This document shows positions 17,373 through 27,205 of a DNA stretch of 64,000 nucleotides, piece by piece. Every line of letters begins with the position of its first letter. Position 1 is the first letter of the stretch. Source of the stretch: Bdellovibrio sp. qaytius. GTDB taxonomy: Bacteria; Bdellovibrionota; Bdellovibrionia; Bdellovibrionales; Bdellovibrionaceae. Location of the stretch: positions 1,696,001 to 1,760,000 of the forward strand of contig CP025734.1 in assembly GCA_004011035.1 (NCBI GenBank), in the 5' to 3' direction. The notes beneath the pieces were generated by a model. That model was given only the letters and a program-made list of their open reading frames with translations. It ran no database searches and was not told where the DNA came from. A program made the position numbers and the translations under genes.

Positions 17373-18734
17373 TTACTTCGCAAATCCCGTAATCATATCC
17401 CAGTAAGGCTTCGGTTTGTTGATATTATAAAACATACCAAAGTGAGCTTCTACGCCACTATTAATTGGTTCATCAATAAGTTCATACATTGTGATCTCTT
17501 GAACGATATCTTTGTAGTTTGTATTTAGCTCTGTCAGTAACTGCTTCACGCTATCATAACAAGCCTTGTCGCCTGCGAATCCACCAGTTGTGTTTCCATG
17601 ATAGATATCGGCACAGTTTAGTTCATTATAGAAAATTTTTGTATTGTATTTCGTAGCCATAGCTCGCATCTGGCTAACAAGATACATATTATAGTAGTAA
17701 CCTATGTCACTTAAGAAGGCGTAATAATGGAAACTAATATAGTCAAAGTTAAAGCCCGAAGCTTTGGCCATATCTAAGAACCACATTGCGCCATTTTTAT
17801 CATTTGGACAGCGCGCAGTTGCAGAAGTGTCGTCAGTATTACAAGCCATAACATTGATCGTTGTTTTAAGACCGGCTTTCATTTCATCAGAAGCCTGCTT
17901 AACCCCTTTATACATAGCTGCCATGTTATTGATACGCGCTTGAGCACCGGCACGATCGTAATCTTGTTCGTTACCGATCTCCCAGATTTTAATATCTGCC
18001 GCGTAACGTTTTGCCATTTGATAAGCCACGTCTTTAAGTTGAGCGGCGTCCGATGAAATAGGGTAGACCATTGGGCGAATCGCCACATTGTACTTCTTAG
18101 ATAAGACCACCATCATATCTAAAAGCTCGAAGTTTCTTGGATCTACGTCGAAACGATAAGTGCGCATATTTTTAGAATCTAATAATTTAAAGACCGTCTC
18201 TGATTGAGATGTTGGATAGACCGAGCCTGGACGGCCATCGTGTCCATTCACACCTAATACAATATTAGATGAAGGCGCTGGGGCTGGGGCCGGAGCTGGC
18301 GCTACCACCACTGGAGGCGCTGCTGACACTGGTGCAGGTGCAGGCGCTGGTACTGGGGCCGGAGCAGGGGCTGGTGCGCTCACGACCTTTTTAGTTACAG
18401 AAACATAAACAGTCGGATTATTTCTACGACTGATATTTTGATAAGCTTTAATTCTTAAAGAACCTACTTTTAAATCGCTCACTTTAAGTGGGGTTGCAAA
18501 AAATCCATCTCCTTGACATGCAGTCCAAAGAGTTTCAGTTGTCAGGCTATTAGAGTCAGTGGCATTGACTCGAACTGGAACGCCCAGTTGGCATCGTCCA
18601 TCCACTTCAATCATTGCTGAATTACTGTCTATAACAGCATTTGCCTTTGGCAGAGTAATCGTGATGGCTGCAGCTCCTACTGAGTTTAGTAGCACGAGAG
18701 CAACTAATCCATTTCGATAGTTTTTTATAGTCAT
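17373..18734 (-). CDS. Exported clan-A glycoside hydrolase with Pro/Ala linker
   Basis: This is a secreted (beta/alpha)8-barrel glycosidase. The signal peptide is at residues 1-23. An Ig-like or carbohydrate-associated beta domain occupies 25-118 and a Pro/Ala linker about 120-156. The barrel follows, with the acid/base Glu256 in WEIGNEQD and the probable nucleophile Glu371 in FYNELNCAD. The GNEQ and NEL spacing suits clan GH-A (families 5, 39 or similar). Substrate specificity cannot be assigned. AGGAG precedes the ATG and a strong terminator follows, so it is monocistronic. Sugar-polymer breakdown outside the cell is the expected role. Confidence 0.8.
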   Translation of the reverse strand: MTIKNYRNGLVALVLLNSVGAAAITITLPKANAVIDSNSAMIEVDGRCQLGVPVRVNATDSNSLTTETLWTACQGDGFFATPLKVSDLKVGSLRIKAYQNISRRNNPTVYVSVTKKVVSAPAPAPAPVPAPAPAPVSAAPPVVVAPAPAPAPAPSSNIVLGVNGHDGRPGSVYPTSQSETVFKLLDSKNMRTYRFDVDPRNFELLDMMVVLSKKYNVAIRPMVYPISSDAAQLKDVAYQMAKRYAADIKIWEIGNEQDYDRAGAQARINNMAAMYKGVKQASDEMKAGLKTTINVMACNTDDTSATARCPNDKNGAMWFLDMAKASGFNFDYISFHYYAFLSDIGYYYNMYLVSQMRAMATKYNTKIFYNELNCADIYHGNTTGGFAGDKACYDSVKQLLTELNTNYKDIVQEITMYELIDEPINSGVEAHFGMFYNINKPKPYWDMITGFAK

Positions 18735-18911
18735 TTCTACTCCTAAATAATTTATCTATACATATCAAATGTAGAGATTAGTCTAGATAGCTTTCGACCA
18801 AAAATAAAAAAAATTTGGAACAGTATCAAATTAGTTCGGGCGAAAAATAGAATGATTTCAAGTTCTTAACGAGTCCTTAACTTGTGTCTATAGAATCAAC
18901 AAAAAACCCAA

Positions 18912-18965
18912 CATTCGATTAATGTAGATATTCGCAATAAAGCAGGCTTTACTGATCACGATTAA
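18912..18965 (+). pseudogene. Relic of a DUF455 gene 3' portion
   Basis: The frame reads HSINVDIRNKAGFTDHD and then a stop. It matches the intact DUF455 protein (PINVDIRKKAGFTDLEIKYL) in 13 of 14 residues across INVDIR-KAGFTD. Similarity continues at DNA level past a small deletion (GAT..ATTAAATAT..CAAG). No other part of the gene was seen upstream. It is the footprint of a duplicated or deleted paralogue and now forms the leader of the next small gene. Confidence 0.72.
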
Positions 18966-18983
18966 ATATCAGCAAGAGGTTAT

Positions 18984-19277
18984 ATGGATAAAGAAGGTCT
19001 TGGAAATCATATTCTGCCAACATCGGCTAATCTTTTAGGGATTTGTTTTTTGATTTTTAGTCTAGCGCAATTTCAATCGCAATTAGCCGCTACACTTCTT
19101 GATGAGTTTTCAGCTGTAGCGATAGTTTTCTTTTTAGTTTCGTGCTTTTTTTCATACTTTAGCTTGCGCGCTAAAAATAGTGTTCGGTTTGAGCGAATCG
19201 CTGATAATAGTTTTTTATGTGGCTTATTATTGATGGCTGTTCCTGTAATTATGCTTGCCTTCACTTATTTTAAATAA
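18984..19277 (+). CDS. Small three-helix membrane protein
   Basis: The 97-residue protein has hydrophobic segments at about 14-32, 42-60 and 76-95, separated by short basic loops (SLRAKNSVRFERIAD). AGAGG stands four bases before the ATG. The N-terminal GLGNHILPTSANLLGICFLI resembles a small conserved inner-membrane family of unknown function; this is from pattern memory only. It sits directly behind a decayed DUF455 fragment, so its promoter may have been inherited from that gene. Confidence 0.65.
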   Translation: MDKEGLGNHILPTSANLLGICFLIFSLAQFQSQLAATLLDEFSAVAIVFFLVSCFFSYFSLRAKNSVRFERIADNSFLCGLLLMAVPVIMLAFTYFK

Positions 19278-19347
19278 TTAGATCTCTACTTTGTCTTTAG
19301 ATGTGTATGCATTTAAAACTTTTAAGAGGTGACCTTTGTCACTTAGT

Positions 19348-20211
19348 TTAGCTTCCCATCCAGTCGCTTAAAGCAAAAAACACAATCGTTCTTAAAACCC
19401 AGTGAGCACCAAGTTTTAATCGGTAGACTAATTTAATTTGTTTTTCAATATCAGTAGGTTTGATGCCGATTTTTCTTAAGAGCTGATTAATTTTATGAAT
19501 TCTTCTCACCTGAATATCTTCGGCTGTTGTGTATGTAATCGAAAGCGAAATAGAAAATTCATCAGTTCCATTTTCGACCATATGGGGAGCCGTATATGGA
19601 AAGAATACGCCCATCGAAGGCCCGAGATCATAGCGAGAAGCCTTTTTAAATTTTTCTTCAGTGTAAAGAGTTTTAGCAAGACTGTGAACACCGTGAAAGT
19701 ATTCATTCTCTTCTTGCGAAACAACGTCTTTATCTTTGGGGTCCCATAAAAATAGAGTCTTCTTTCCTTTAATGTGAAAGTAGTGATTGGTTTCGAAATC
19801 TCTGTGATACGGAGTCACCCCACCAGGTGAAGTAATAAAAATCCACGCTTGAACTCTTGAGATGCTTTTATGAAATTTCGAAGTGTCTTTTTGAATCTCT
19901 TTATAGATTTCTTGAACTAGGGGAGCGTAGATCGGATCTTTTTGAATCTCTTTGATATAAACGAACGAACCTGAGACTTCGATGTTATCTAAGGTCTCTT
20001 GTAACGTAAGTCCTGTGATATGCTCTTCGCGGACTTTATCAAATCGATGTGTGCGTTCGAGTTTAGCGCTGTGAAAACGAACTTGTGGGTTTCTTAGAGC
20101 AAGCTTAGTCAATTCATCAAATTGCATTAATGGATGGTTGTGAAGTGTGTGGCGAAATTGATGTTGTAGATCTGGATTAAATTCATCGAGCTGTCTTTCT
20201 AAGTAAGCCAT
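19348..20211 (-). CDS. Cupin/JmjC-like Fe(II)/2-oxoglutarate oxygenase
   Basis: The 287-residue cytoplasmic protein carries a double-stranded beta-helix core of the JmjC/cupin-8 type. The iron triad is visible: His136 and Asp138 in TPYHRDFE and His210 in APHMVENG. An FHIKGKKTLFLWDP strand follows the first two ligands, as in protein or tRNA hydroxylases. It probably hydroxylates a protein or other macromolecule; the substrate is unknown. The C-terminal 60 residues form a basic amphipathic tail (NQLLRKIGIKPTDIEKQIKL) beyond the core. GGAG precedes the ATG. No operon partner. Confidence 0.78.
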   Translation of the reverse strand: MAYLERQLDEFNPDLQHQFRHTLHNHPLMQFDELTKLALRNPQVRFHSAKLERTHRFDKVREEHITGLTLQETLDNIEVSGSFVYIKEIQKDPIYAPLVQEIYKEIQKDTSKFHKSISRVQAWIFITSPGGVTPYHRDFETNHYFHIKGKKTLFLWDPKDKDVVSQEENEYFHGVHSLAKTLYTEEKFKKASRYDLGPSMGVFFPYTAPHMVENGTDEFSISLSITYTTAEDIQVRRIHKINQLLRKIGIKPTDIEKQIKLVYRLKLGAHWVLRTIVFFALSDWMGS

Positions 20212-20419
20212 AAATATCTCCTCGCGAAAGTTACATCAAATAATTAGCTCCCATAAAAGGATAAAATCAACTCAATCGCAGGATAATTACAGTGTGGGGC
20301 ATTTTTTTCAGCTTTGTTGTTAATTTTTTTTAACAGCTCAAATCACTGAAGTTTATTCACAAAACGGATGGTTTTTGAGACGAGATTGACCTTGAAAACT
20401 CCTCGTGGTCCATAGGGAA

Positions 20420-21679
20420 ATGCGTTTATCTTTACGTTTATCTTTGCTTCTGGCCATTATGCTTTCGGTTATCGTGGGTTGCGCTAGCCGCTACGAACCT
20501 TCGGAATCTTATAACGAGGTTGTGACTCATAGCCCGCACAGACAAAAATCCAAACAAACCGTGGTCTTTTTTTTAATTGATGGTCTTTCAGTTTCAGTTC
20601 TTAATAAACAATTAAATAAAAATCTTTTGCCTGAAATTAAAAACCATTTTAAAACCTCACCCCTAATTTTAGCGCATTCGGTTTTTCCATCGCTAACTTT
20701 TCCAAATATTTCAAGCATCCTTCGTGAAAATTCGGTCGATCAAACGGGTGCTATCGGAAATTCAATATTTTATAATAAAAAATTAATTCGTTTTGAAGAA
20801 CCTGCAGATCGTTTTTATTTTAGTGAATACATGCGTGGTAACAACATTTTTACTCGGCTTAAAAGCCAACAGCAAAAAACTGTTAGCTTAGATTACGGAT
20901 TAGGTTTTGATGCGGATGTTAAAGCTAATTTTGATTTAAACTCAGCATTAGCTACAGGTTTTCAGAACTATTCCTATTTAGATCAGAAAAAAATTGAATC
21001 TTTAAATTTACTTCTCAAAGATCAAGACGTTGATCAGTGGCCCGAATTTATTTTTATTCATATCGTAGGCCTTGATTTTATCAGTCATAGCCAAGGGGCA
21101 CATTCGGTAGCTGCGTATAAATATTTAGAAACATTAGATCGCGATTTGAAACCTTTATTTGAAACCTTAAGAGCTGGCGAAAGAAAAGGCCATTTAACAG
21201 TTTCTATGCTGAGTGCAGATCATGGATTTATCAGCGGGCTTAATAACTATGTTCCTATTGAAAATAAGATTCAGCAGCTTGACCCTGAAATAAAAATTAT
21301 CAATGAAGGCCGCTTCGCCGCACTTTATACGCCGACAGGCTATTCCTCTGCAAAACTTGAACAGCTATCAAACGATCTTTTAAAAACTAAAGGAATTGAA
21401 CTGGTCGCCTTCAAAAAGGATAATCAAGTAAAGGTTCACTCACTCAAAGAATTTTCTTATCCCTTTTTTCTAGAAAACCTGAATTTCTATTTTAATGCTC
21501 CAAAGGCTCCAGACCTTGTCGTCATAGCTGATCGTCGCGCGGTGTTTTTACCGGGCTCTGGCAGTTCGCATGGCGGGCCTACGGCAGAAGAAACAATCGT
21601 GCCTCTTCTTCTTAGAAATGCCACAATGGCTGATCCAGAAAAAGTCATGCCTCTTTGGCAGGTTTTTAAATTTTTGTAA
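20420..21679 (+). CDS. Lipoprotein of the alkaline phosphatase superfamily
   Basis: The ATG at 20420 (a GTG five codons earlier is an alternative) gives a lipoprotein signal with lipobox SVIVGC (Cys21). The body is a type I phosphodiesterase/nucleotide pyrophosphatase fold. FFLIDG carries the first metal Asp (54), FPSLTFPN the nucleophile Thr (about 93), HIVGLDFISH further ligands and SADHG the second metal site. GSSHGGPTAEETIVPLLL closes the fold, as in phosphoglycerol- or phosphoethanolamine-type enzymes. It would hydrolyse a phosphodiester or phosphomonoester at the membrane surface. Its exact substrate is not predictable. Confidence 0.8.
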   Translation: MRLSLRLSLLLAIMLSVIVGCASRYEPSESYNEVVTHSPHRQKSKQTVVFFLIDGLSVSVLNKQLNKNLLPEIKNHFKTSPLILAHSVFPSLTFPNISSILRENSVDQTGAIGNSIFYNKKLIRFEEPADRFYFSEYMRGNNIFTRLKSQQQKTVSLDYGLGFDADVKANFDLNSALATGFQNYSYLDQKKIESLNLLLKDQDVDQWPEFIFIHIVGLDFISHSQGAHSVAAYKYLETLDRDLKPLFETLRAGERKGHLTVSMLSADHGFISGLNNYVPIENKIQQLDPEIKIINEGRFAALYTPTGYSSAKLEQLSNDLLKTKGIELVAFKKDNQVKVHSLKEFSYPFFLENLNFYFNAPKAPDLVVIADRRAVFLPGSGSSHGGPTAEETIVPLLLRNATMADPEKVMPLWQVFKFL

Positions 21680-21767
21680 CTCTAAAATAAGCGTTCTAAG
21701 AGCGTAGTAAACAATTTCGACTTCAGAGTCTCAATTTTAGAAGTAATTTGACCGATAAGTTGCTGTT

Positions 21768-23174
21768 ATGTGTAAGTTGGCTCGCTTCATAATTTTGATC
21801 ACTTCCTTGTTTTTGCTATCGTGCAAAGGAAGTACGTTTACAGTGAACCCATCTTTGATTGCCGCAACTCCGACGCCGACACCAGCAGTAACAACGTTTG
21901 CGAAGACTATAGTTTCAAGTGGTACTTTCGTAGACGCGGCTGCAATCACGCGTAGTTATGATTTGCTCAAAGTAAAAACGGGCAACGGTGAATATACTTA
22001 TATTCAGTGGATTCCTAACTTGACCAACACCAATGCGGGAGTAGTCCTATTGTATTTTCCTTATGAAGGCATCGATTGGACGGGCTTAGCATTAGATACG
22101 ACCTGGGCCGCGCGTGGTAACGGAGCATTCAATGATGACGCTGGCCCTTACTACAATGCCGCAACTTCATCGCAGATCGCATATACTTATATAAGCCCTG
22201 CTACTGCTGGCGGAGAAGGCTTTGTCTATTCTTACAATGGTCTTCATGTGGCGATCGTCTATGGTCGTTACTATGCAGGCTCAAGCGTGAAAGACGATGT
22301 CGAAAATGTAAAAAATGGTCTTAAGTTTTTGCACTCTGAAGCAACGCTCGTCGACACCAGTCGCATCGGACTTTATAGCGGTTCATGGGGAGGTCTCGGT
22401 GTTCTTTATGGAACAGCGGCATCAACACTTACTCCAGCACCGAAAGCTCTATCGATTCTTTATCCAGCGAGTGATGTTAAAAAATTACAAACTTATATTG
22501 GCACCGATGTTCCCGCACAAACTTCCAATACCACGGTGATTGGTGCGTATAATACTTTCTTTGATCCTTACTTGCGCCGTATCGATAAGGCCACCGACGA
22601 TATGGTTGGTCAAGCTACGCGCTATGATACTTACTCTCATCCAAGCTTAGCTGGCATTACTTCTGATGTTTTTATAGCTCATGATGATTGGGATACTTTA
22701 ATTCCAGTTTCAAATACAGTGAGTTTACTCTCGACGCTGACTCTGTCTGTCAAAACAAAATATTTTCATCGCCATAACAGCAATATCGTTCGTGATACTT
22801 TTGCTTTGGGTCACACCCAGGGCACCGATACTATGGGTCGCAGTGCTTTGATGGGTTGGACTTATGTTTATCTTCTGAATGAGTTGATTCCAAATACGAC
22901 CGGGCGCCATGCGTTTTATAACTCGACCGATCTTGTGACTCAGTTTAATCACGTCAAAGCCATGTACGATCTTGGTAAAGATACTTCATTTTACAATGGG
23001 GTCTTAGCGCAGCTCTGCGCTGCGAATTTAGGAATGGTCGACACATCCGGAGGGCAACCCACTGTCGACGGAGCATCGATTCTTGTGGCCTTGATGAATA
23101 ATCTCTATCAAGGCGCCTGGGCCACCAATGGACCAGCTGCTTGCGCTAAGCTCACGACAAATCCGCCTTTTTAA
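21768..23174 (+). CDS. Alpha/beta-hydrolase-like lipoprotein
   Basis: The 468-residue lipoprotein has lipobox FLLSC (Cys19), then a Thr/Pro-rich spacer at about 30-48. The fold resembles a dienelactone hydrolase/prolyl-oligopeptidase-like alpha/beta hydrolase. The nucleophile elbow is IGLYSGSWGGLG with Ser206, the probable acid lies in HDDWDTLIP (Asp309) and the base in ALGHTQGTD (His349). An aryl-ester, peptide or lipid ester could be the substrate. It lies 88 bases after the phosphatase-like lipoprotein on the same strand, so both may be surface-exposed hydrolases of one unit. Family membership is inferred from the motif set. Confidence 0.65.
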   Translation: MCKLARFIILITSLFLLSCKGSTFTVNPSLIAATPTPTPAVTTFAKTIVSSGTFVDAAAITRSYDLLKVKTGNGEYTYIQWIPNLTNTNAGVVLLYFPYEGIDWTGLALDTTWAARGNGAFNDDAGPYYNAATSSQIAYTYISPATAGGEGFVYSYNGLHVAIVYGRYYAGSSVKDDVENVKNGLKFLHSEATLVDTSRIGLYSGSWGGLGVLYGTAASTLTPAPKALSILYPASDVKKLQTYIGTDVPAQTSNTTVIGAYNTFFDPYLRRIDKATDDMVGQATRYDTYSHPSLAGITSDVFIAHDDWDTLIPVSNTVSLLSTLTLSVKTKYFHRHNSNIVRDTFALGHTQGTDTMGRSALMGWTYVYLLNELIPNTTGRHAFYNSTDLVTQFNHVKAMYDLGKDTSFYNGVLAQLCAANLGMVDTSGGQPTVDGASILVALMNNLYQGAWATNGPAACAKLTTNPPF

Positions 23175-23288
23175 AAATTTCTATTATTTTAATTTATCTC
23201 TAAATAAAAACGTATTTTATTGTAGAATCGTTTTGATTCAATTTAGTTAATTAATATAAATATTTGCGGCAAAAGTTTAATATAAGTT

Positions 23289-23603
23289 ATGAACGAGAGT
23301 CAGAGACATCTACTTATAGCAAAAGTGAATGTAATCACCGAGGCAAAAAAGCTGACCACTTTTTCAGATACCTTTTCATACCATGATATGAAACTTAGAT
23401 TTCCATTAGCTCAAGAGTACTTAAATCAAAAAAATCCGATCATCTTTCAGATTGTTTATACGAGTGAAGTAAGAACCTATATTTTTAACGTCTACGGAAC
23501 TGTAAGTTCAAACGCTCCAATGATTGTCGTATTTACTAAAGCATCTCATAATGTGATATTTCAGTTTCTCACAGATGTGCTTAAGAAAAAGAAAATTGTT
23601 TAG
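23289..23603 (+). CDS. Small uncharacterised protein
   Basis: This 104-residue soluble protein has no recognised family. The first half is helical and polar. A strand-rich centre (PIIFQIVYTSEVRTYIFNVYG, APMIVVFTKASHNVIFQFL; quoted in parts) ends in a basic tail KKKK. Stop-to-stop distance to the convergent pseudouridine synthase is ten bases. There is no strong ribosome site. The coding-like composition and lack of a better frame support it as a gene, but only moderately. Confidence 0.5.
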   Translation: MNESQRHLLIAKVNVITEAKKLTTFSDTFSYHDMKLRFPLAQEYLNQKNPIIFQIVYTSEVRTYIFNVYGTVSSNAPMIVVFTKASHNVIFQFLTDVLKKKKIV

Positions 23604-23613
23604 TCGAGTGTGA

Positions 23614-24366
23614 CTATATCTCTTCTTTATCAGTTACAAAGCGCCATTGGCCTTCAGGCAGATCGCCCAGTTTTAATTGACCTGTGCGAACGCGTTTTAA
23701 ACCGTTAACTTTTAAGCCAACAAGTTCACACATTCTTCTGATTTGGCGTTTTTTGCCTTCTTTAAGAATGAAACGTAATTGATCTTCATTGATCCATTCA
23801 ACTTTAGCTGGCTTTAATTTTTCACCATCAAGTTCGAGACCGAAATTTAAAAGTTTAAGTTTCTCTTTAGGCAGAGTTTGTTCAGGGCCTAAGTATTTCA
23901 CGCGAACTAGATATTCTTTTTCGATATCTGAATTTTCGCCAATTACTTTTTTAGCAAGACGACCATCTTGTGTGAAAATTAAAATACCTTGTGAGTCGAT
24001 ATCTAAACGGCCGATCACTGCGATGTTTTTTAAATCACCCATTTTTAACTGTTGTCTATAAGTAGGGTGATCTCTGAATTGGTTTTCATCAGTGATTAAT
24101 CTGATTGCTGGTTCATAACCAGGTTCAGGTTGTGAAGAAACATAACCAATTGGTTTGTTTAACATAATAGTTATTAGGTTTTTCTGCTGAGTCATCGCTT
24201 CTGCAGATAACGTGATTTTAACATCAGGTAAAACCTTCGTTCCAAGCTCTGAAACAACTTGTCCATTAACAGAAACATAACCTTTAGCGATATAAACATC
24301 GGCTTCTCTGCGTGAGCAGATTCCGCGTTCCGACATTAATTTAGAAAGTCTTATTGGATCAGCCAT
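23614..24366 (-). CDS. RsuA/RluB-type rRNA pseudouridine synthase
   Basis: This enzyme isomerises a specific uridine in rRNA. It has an N-terminal S4 RNA-binding domain ([18 protein letters not shown], about 4-60) and a catalytic domain with [17 protein letters not shown] carrying the essential Asp. The RsuA/RluB/E/F subgroup motif KKRQIRRM is near the end. ATG at 24366 overlaps the SDR stop (TAATG), so the two are translationally coupled; an upstream in-frame ATG reads into the SDR gene and is unlikely. Which nucleotide is modified (RluB-, RluE-, RluF- or RsuA-like) cannot be decided. Confidence 0.9.
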   Translation of the reverse strand: MADPIRLSKLMSERGICSRREADVYIAKGYVSVNGQVVSELGTKVLPDVKITLSAEAMTQQKNLITIMLNKPIGYVSSQPEPGYEPAIRLITDENQFRDHPTYRQQLKMGDLKNIAVIGRLDIDSQGILIFTQDGRLAKKVIGENSDIEKEYLVRVKYLGPEQTLPKEKLKLLNFGLELDGEKLKPAKVEWINEDQLRFILKEGKKRQIRRMCELVGLKVNGLKRVRTGQLKLGDLPEGQWRFVTDKEEI

Positions 24367-25118
24367 TATTTTATATTTATCCCGCCATCGACATTGTGAA
24401 CGGCACCTGTCGTCCAAGTTGATTGTTCAGAACCAAGAAAGAAAATACTTTCGGCAATATATTCAGGGCGCCCGATTTTTTTAAGGAGTTGCATATCAGT
24501 AATACCAGCATGAATTTTATCTTTTTCATTCGCCTTAGCGTTATAGAAATTATGAAGTGGAGTTTCTACGATGCCAGGGCACACCACGTTAGCGCGAATA
24601 TTAAATTCTCCGCCTTCTTGCGCTAAGCAAGTTGTCCAGTTCACGACCGCGGCCTTTGACGCTGAGTACGCTGATGTATTTGGCGTAGGTTTTAAAGCTG
24701 TGGTCGATGCGACATTGACGATTGAACCTTTTTGGTTGGCCTTAAAAATCGGCCATAAGCTTTGTGTAATTTTAACTGAACCAAAAAGATTTACTTCAAA
24801 CATATCTTTCCAAATATCTAATGAAGTATCGTCTGGTTTATTTTGTGTATAAACACCAGCACTATTCACTAAGATCGTAGGTTTAGAAAGTTTTGCAAGC
24901 TTTGCTTGAAGTTTTGTAGCGTCGAAATCTTTAAGATCCATCGCTAGAGTTTCAATTTTAATATTGATATTACGAGCTTGGGCTTGGGTTTTAACTTTTT
25001 CTAATTTTTCAGTTGATCTGCCAATTAAAAGTAAGTCAAAGCCTTCGCTTGCAAATTTATAAGCTGTAGCTTCGCCAATTCCTGAACTTGCACCAGTGAT
25101 AACTACAGCTTCTTGCAT
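24366..25118 (-). CDS. SDR-family NAD(P)-dependent oxidoreductase
   Basis: This is a classical short-chain dehydrogenase of 250 residues. The Rossmann motif TGASSGIG lies at about 8-15, NSAG near 86-89, a Ser-containing strand VASTTALK follows, and the catalytic Tyr/Lys pair is in YSASKAA. The C-terminal GGIN block matches SDRs of the FabG-like class. It starts immediately after the acyl-CoA dehydrogenase stop (TAGATG), so the two are one operon and may act in fatty-acyl metabolism. Substrate not determined. Confidence 0.88.
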   Translation of the reverse strand: MQEAVVITGASSGIGEATAYKFASEGFDLLLIGRSTEKLEKVKTQAQARNINIKIETLAMDLKDFDATKLQAKLAKLSKPTILVNSAGVYTQNKPDDTSLDIWKDMFEVNLFGSVKITQSLWPIFKANQKGSIVNVASTTALKPTPNTSAYSASKAAVVNWTTCLAQEGGEFNIRANVVCPGIVETPLHNFYNAKANEKDKIHAGITDMQLLKKIGRPEYIAESIFFLGSEQSTWTTGAVHNVDGGINIK

Positions 25119-26282
25119 CTACGCGCGATCCATCTCAATTTTTGCAATCGTTTGTAATTGCATATTTGAAGTGCCTTCGTAGATCTGACCGATTTTAGCA
25201 TCGCGCCAGAATTTTTCGACAGGGTATTCTTTAGTAAATCCGTTACCACCGAATAAATCGATCGCCATTGAAGTCACTTTTTCTGCAACTTTTGAAGAGT
25301 AATATTTTGCCATAGCTGCTGATTCAATAAAATCTTGACCAGCATCTTTTAAACGAGCGGCATTGTAAACCATAAGACGAGCTGCTTCTAATTCAATACG
25401 CATTTGGGCTAATTGAAATTGAACACCTTGAAATTGACCAATCGCTTTACCGAATTGTTCGCGGCCTTTGATATAATTTAATGTTGCATCGAAAGCACCT
25501 TGAGTAATACCAACCATTTGTGCGCCGATACCGATACGACCTTCGTTTAAAGTTTCGATCGCAATTTTATAACCTTTGCCAACTTCGCCTAAAACATTTT
25601 CTTCAGGCACTTCGCAGTTTTCAAAAACTAATTCGCAAGTAGATGATGCGCGAATTCCAAGTTTGTCTTCTTTTTTACCAACTGTGAAGCCTTTGAAACC
25701 TTTTTCAACGATAAACGCTGTGATGCCTTTGTAACCTTTAGAGATATCCATGTTTGCAAACACGATAAAGAAAGAAGCTTCTTTGCCGTTTGTGATCCAA
25801 AGTTTGTGGCCGTTTAAAATCCATTTGCCATCTTTTTTTTCTGCACGGCATTTTAAAGCAAACGCATCAGAACCAGATGATGATTCAGATAGGCAATAAG
25901 CGCCAACCCATTCACGAGCTAATTTTGGTAAATATTTTTCTTTTAAACCAGGAGATCCGTAACGAATAATTGCATTTGTAACTAATGTATTTTGTACGTC
26001 ACATAATACAGAAACTGAACCATCAACACGGCCTAATTCTTCGATTGCGATACAAGCCATAGTCATTGAAGAGCCTGCTCCGCCGAATTGTTCAGGAGAT
26101 TCGATACCCATTAAACCCATTTCAAAAAGTTTAGAAACGATTTCTGGTTTCATTTGGGCTTGTTCATCCATGTGAGTTACATGAGGTTTGATTTCTGTTT
26201 CAGCAAAAGATCTTACAGCTTCGCGAAAAGCGACTTCATCTTCTGACCACATAGTTAAAGCGGGACGTGCATTTTCAATCAT
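25119..26282 (-). CDS. Acyl-CoA dehydrogenase
   Basis: This is an FAD enzyme of the butyryl/short-chain acyl-CoA dehydrogenase type (387 aa, usual length). Visible signatures are AYCLSESSSGSDAF for flavin binding, WITNGKEASF, the QFGKAIGQFQ segment and the catalytic Glu in QIYEGTSNMQ. It desaturates acyl-CoA in beta-oxidation, passing electrons to ETF. AAGGAG precedes the ATG. It is the first gene of a three-gene operon followed by an SDR and a pseudouridine synthase with zero or one-base gaps. ETF genes are not in the window. Confidence 0.93.
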   Translation of the reverse strand: MIENARPALTMWSEDEVAFREAVRSFAETEIKPHVTHMDEQAQMKPEIVSKLFEMGLMGIESPEQFGGAGSSMTMACIAIEELGRVDGSVSVLCDVQNTLVTNAIIRYGSPGLKEKYLPKLAREWVGAYCLSESSSGSDAFALKCRAEKKDGKWILNGHKLWITNGKEASFFIVFANMDISKGYKGITAFIVEKGFKGFTVGKKEDKLGIRASSTCELVFENCEVPEENVLGEVGKGYKIAIETLNEGRIGIGAQMVGITQGAFDATLNYIKGREQFGKAIGQFQGVQFQLAQMRIELEAARLMVYNAARLKDAGQDFIESAAMAKYYSSKVAEKVTSMAIDLFGGNGFTKEYPVEKFWRDAKIGQIYEGTSNMQLQTIAKIEMDRA

Positions 26283-26423
26283 GATGTTCTCCTTACATTT
26301 TTTTGCGTGCCGAAGGCGCGACTAGTAATTCGCTCATTAAATTAATGTCTATATGGTGCAGATGCAAGTAACACTTTGTGTCAGATGGTGTTTTTTAAAC
26401 GGGTAAAGCGGACGATAGATTTT

Positions 26424-27080
26424 ATGGATTCCAACGTTGTTCAAAGATTAGTAGTTTTTTTTGGTCCTTTATTGTTTGCTCTTTGTTTTCATGAATTTGC
26501 GCATGGCCTAGTGGCCAAATGGCGCGGTGATAACACAGCCGAGCGAATGGGGCGCTTAACCCTAAACCCATTGGCCCATGCCGATATGATGGGAACAGTG
26601 ATTTTTCCGATTATGTCTATTCTTATTGGTAGCCCGTTTATCTTTGGCTGGGCGAAACCAGTTCCCGTAGATTCAAGAAATTTAAAAAATGTTCGCTCTG
26701 ATATGTTCTGGATTGCGCTAGCAGGCCCGCTTTCAAATATTTTCTTAGCTATTGTGACGACTATTCTTTGGGCTCTGGTTATAAAATTTCAGCTTTTAGC
26801 TAATTATTCAGAAGGTATAAATACTTTTGCGCAAACTTTCATCGGTATCAATATTTTGTTAGCCGTATTTAACATGGTTCCGCTTCATCCGCTAGATGGC
26901 GGTAAGGTTTTAGCGCGCTTCTTGCCTGCGCGAATTAACTATAAACTTGAGCAGCATGAGCAGCTTTCTGGAATCGTTCTGATGGGATTATTATTTTTAG
27001 GCATTCTGATGCCGATCTTGATTATTCCAGTGCAATTCATTTATCGCGTGATGGTTTCTTCTATTATGGGGATTTTGTAA
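26424..27080 (+). CDS. Site-2 protease-like M50 membrane metallopeptidase
   Basis: This is a polytopic M50 family protease with HEFAHG (zinc ligands and catalytic Glu) in the first helix and NMVPLHPLDGGK as the later zinc-binding motif. Five or so hydrophobic segments span it. The ATG at 26424 matches the usual N-terminus; an in-frame GTG at 26376 would add 16 residues. This short class lacks PDZ domains and is common near chromosome-segregation genes. Substrates are unknown; intramembrane cleavage of a regulator is the family role. scpA follows after 125 bases. Confidence 0.9.
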   Translation: MDSNVVQRLVVFFGPLLFALCFHEFAHGLVAKWRGDNTAERMGRLTLNPLAHADMMGTVIFPIMSILIGSPFIFGWAKPVPVDSRNLKNVRSDMFWIALAGPLSNIFLAIVTTILWALVIKFQLLANYSEGINTFAQTFIGINILLAVFNMVPLHPLDGGKVLARFLPARINYKLEQHEQLSGIVLMGLLFLGILMPILIIPVQFIYRVMVSSIMGIL

Positions 27081-27205
27081 GCAACATCTAAGAAAGTTGT
27101 TGAATAACCCAAAAACGCTTGCTTCAATTATCAGTGCTGGATGCGCGAGTGGCTTGTAGGATGCGAGCAATAAGTTTTTAAAACCAATGATAGGGTTAAT
27201 GCAGC

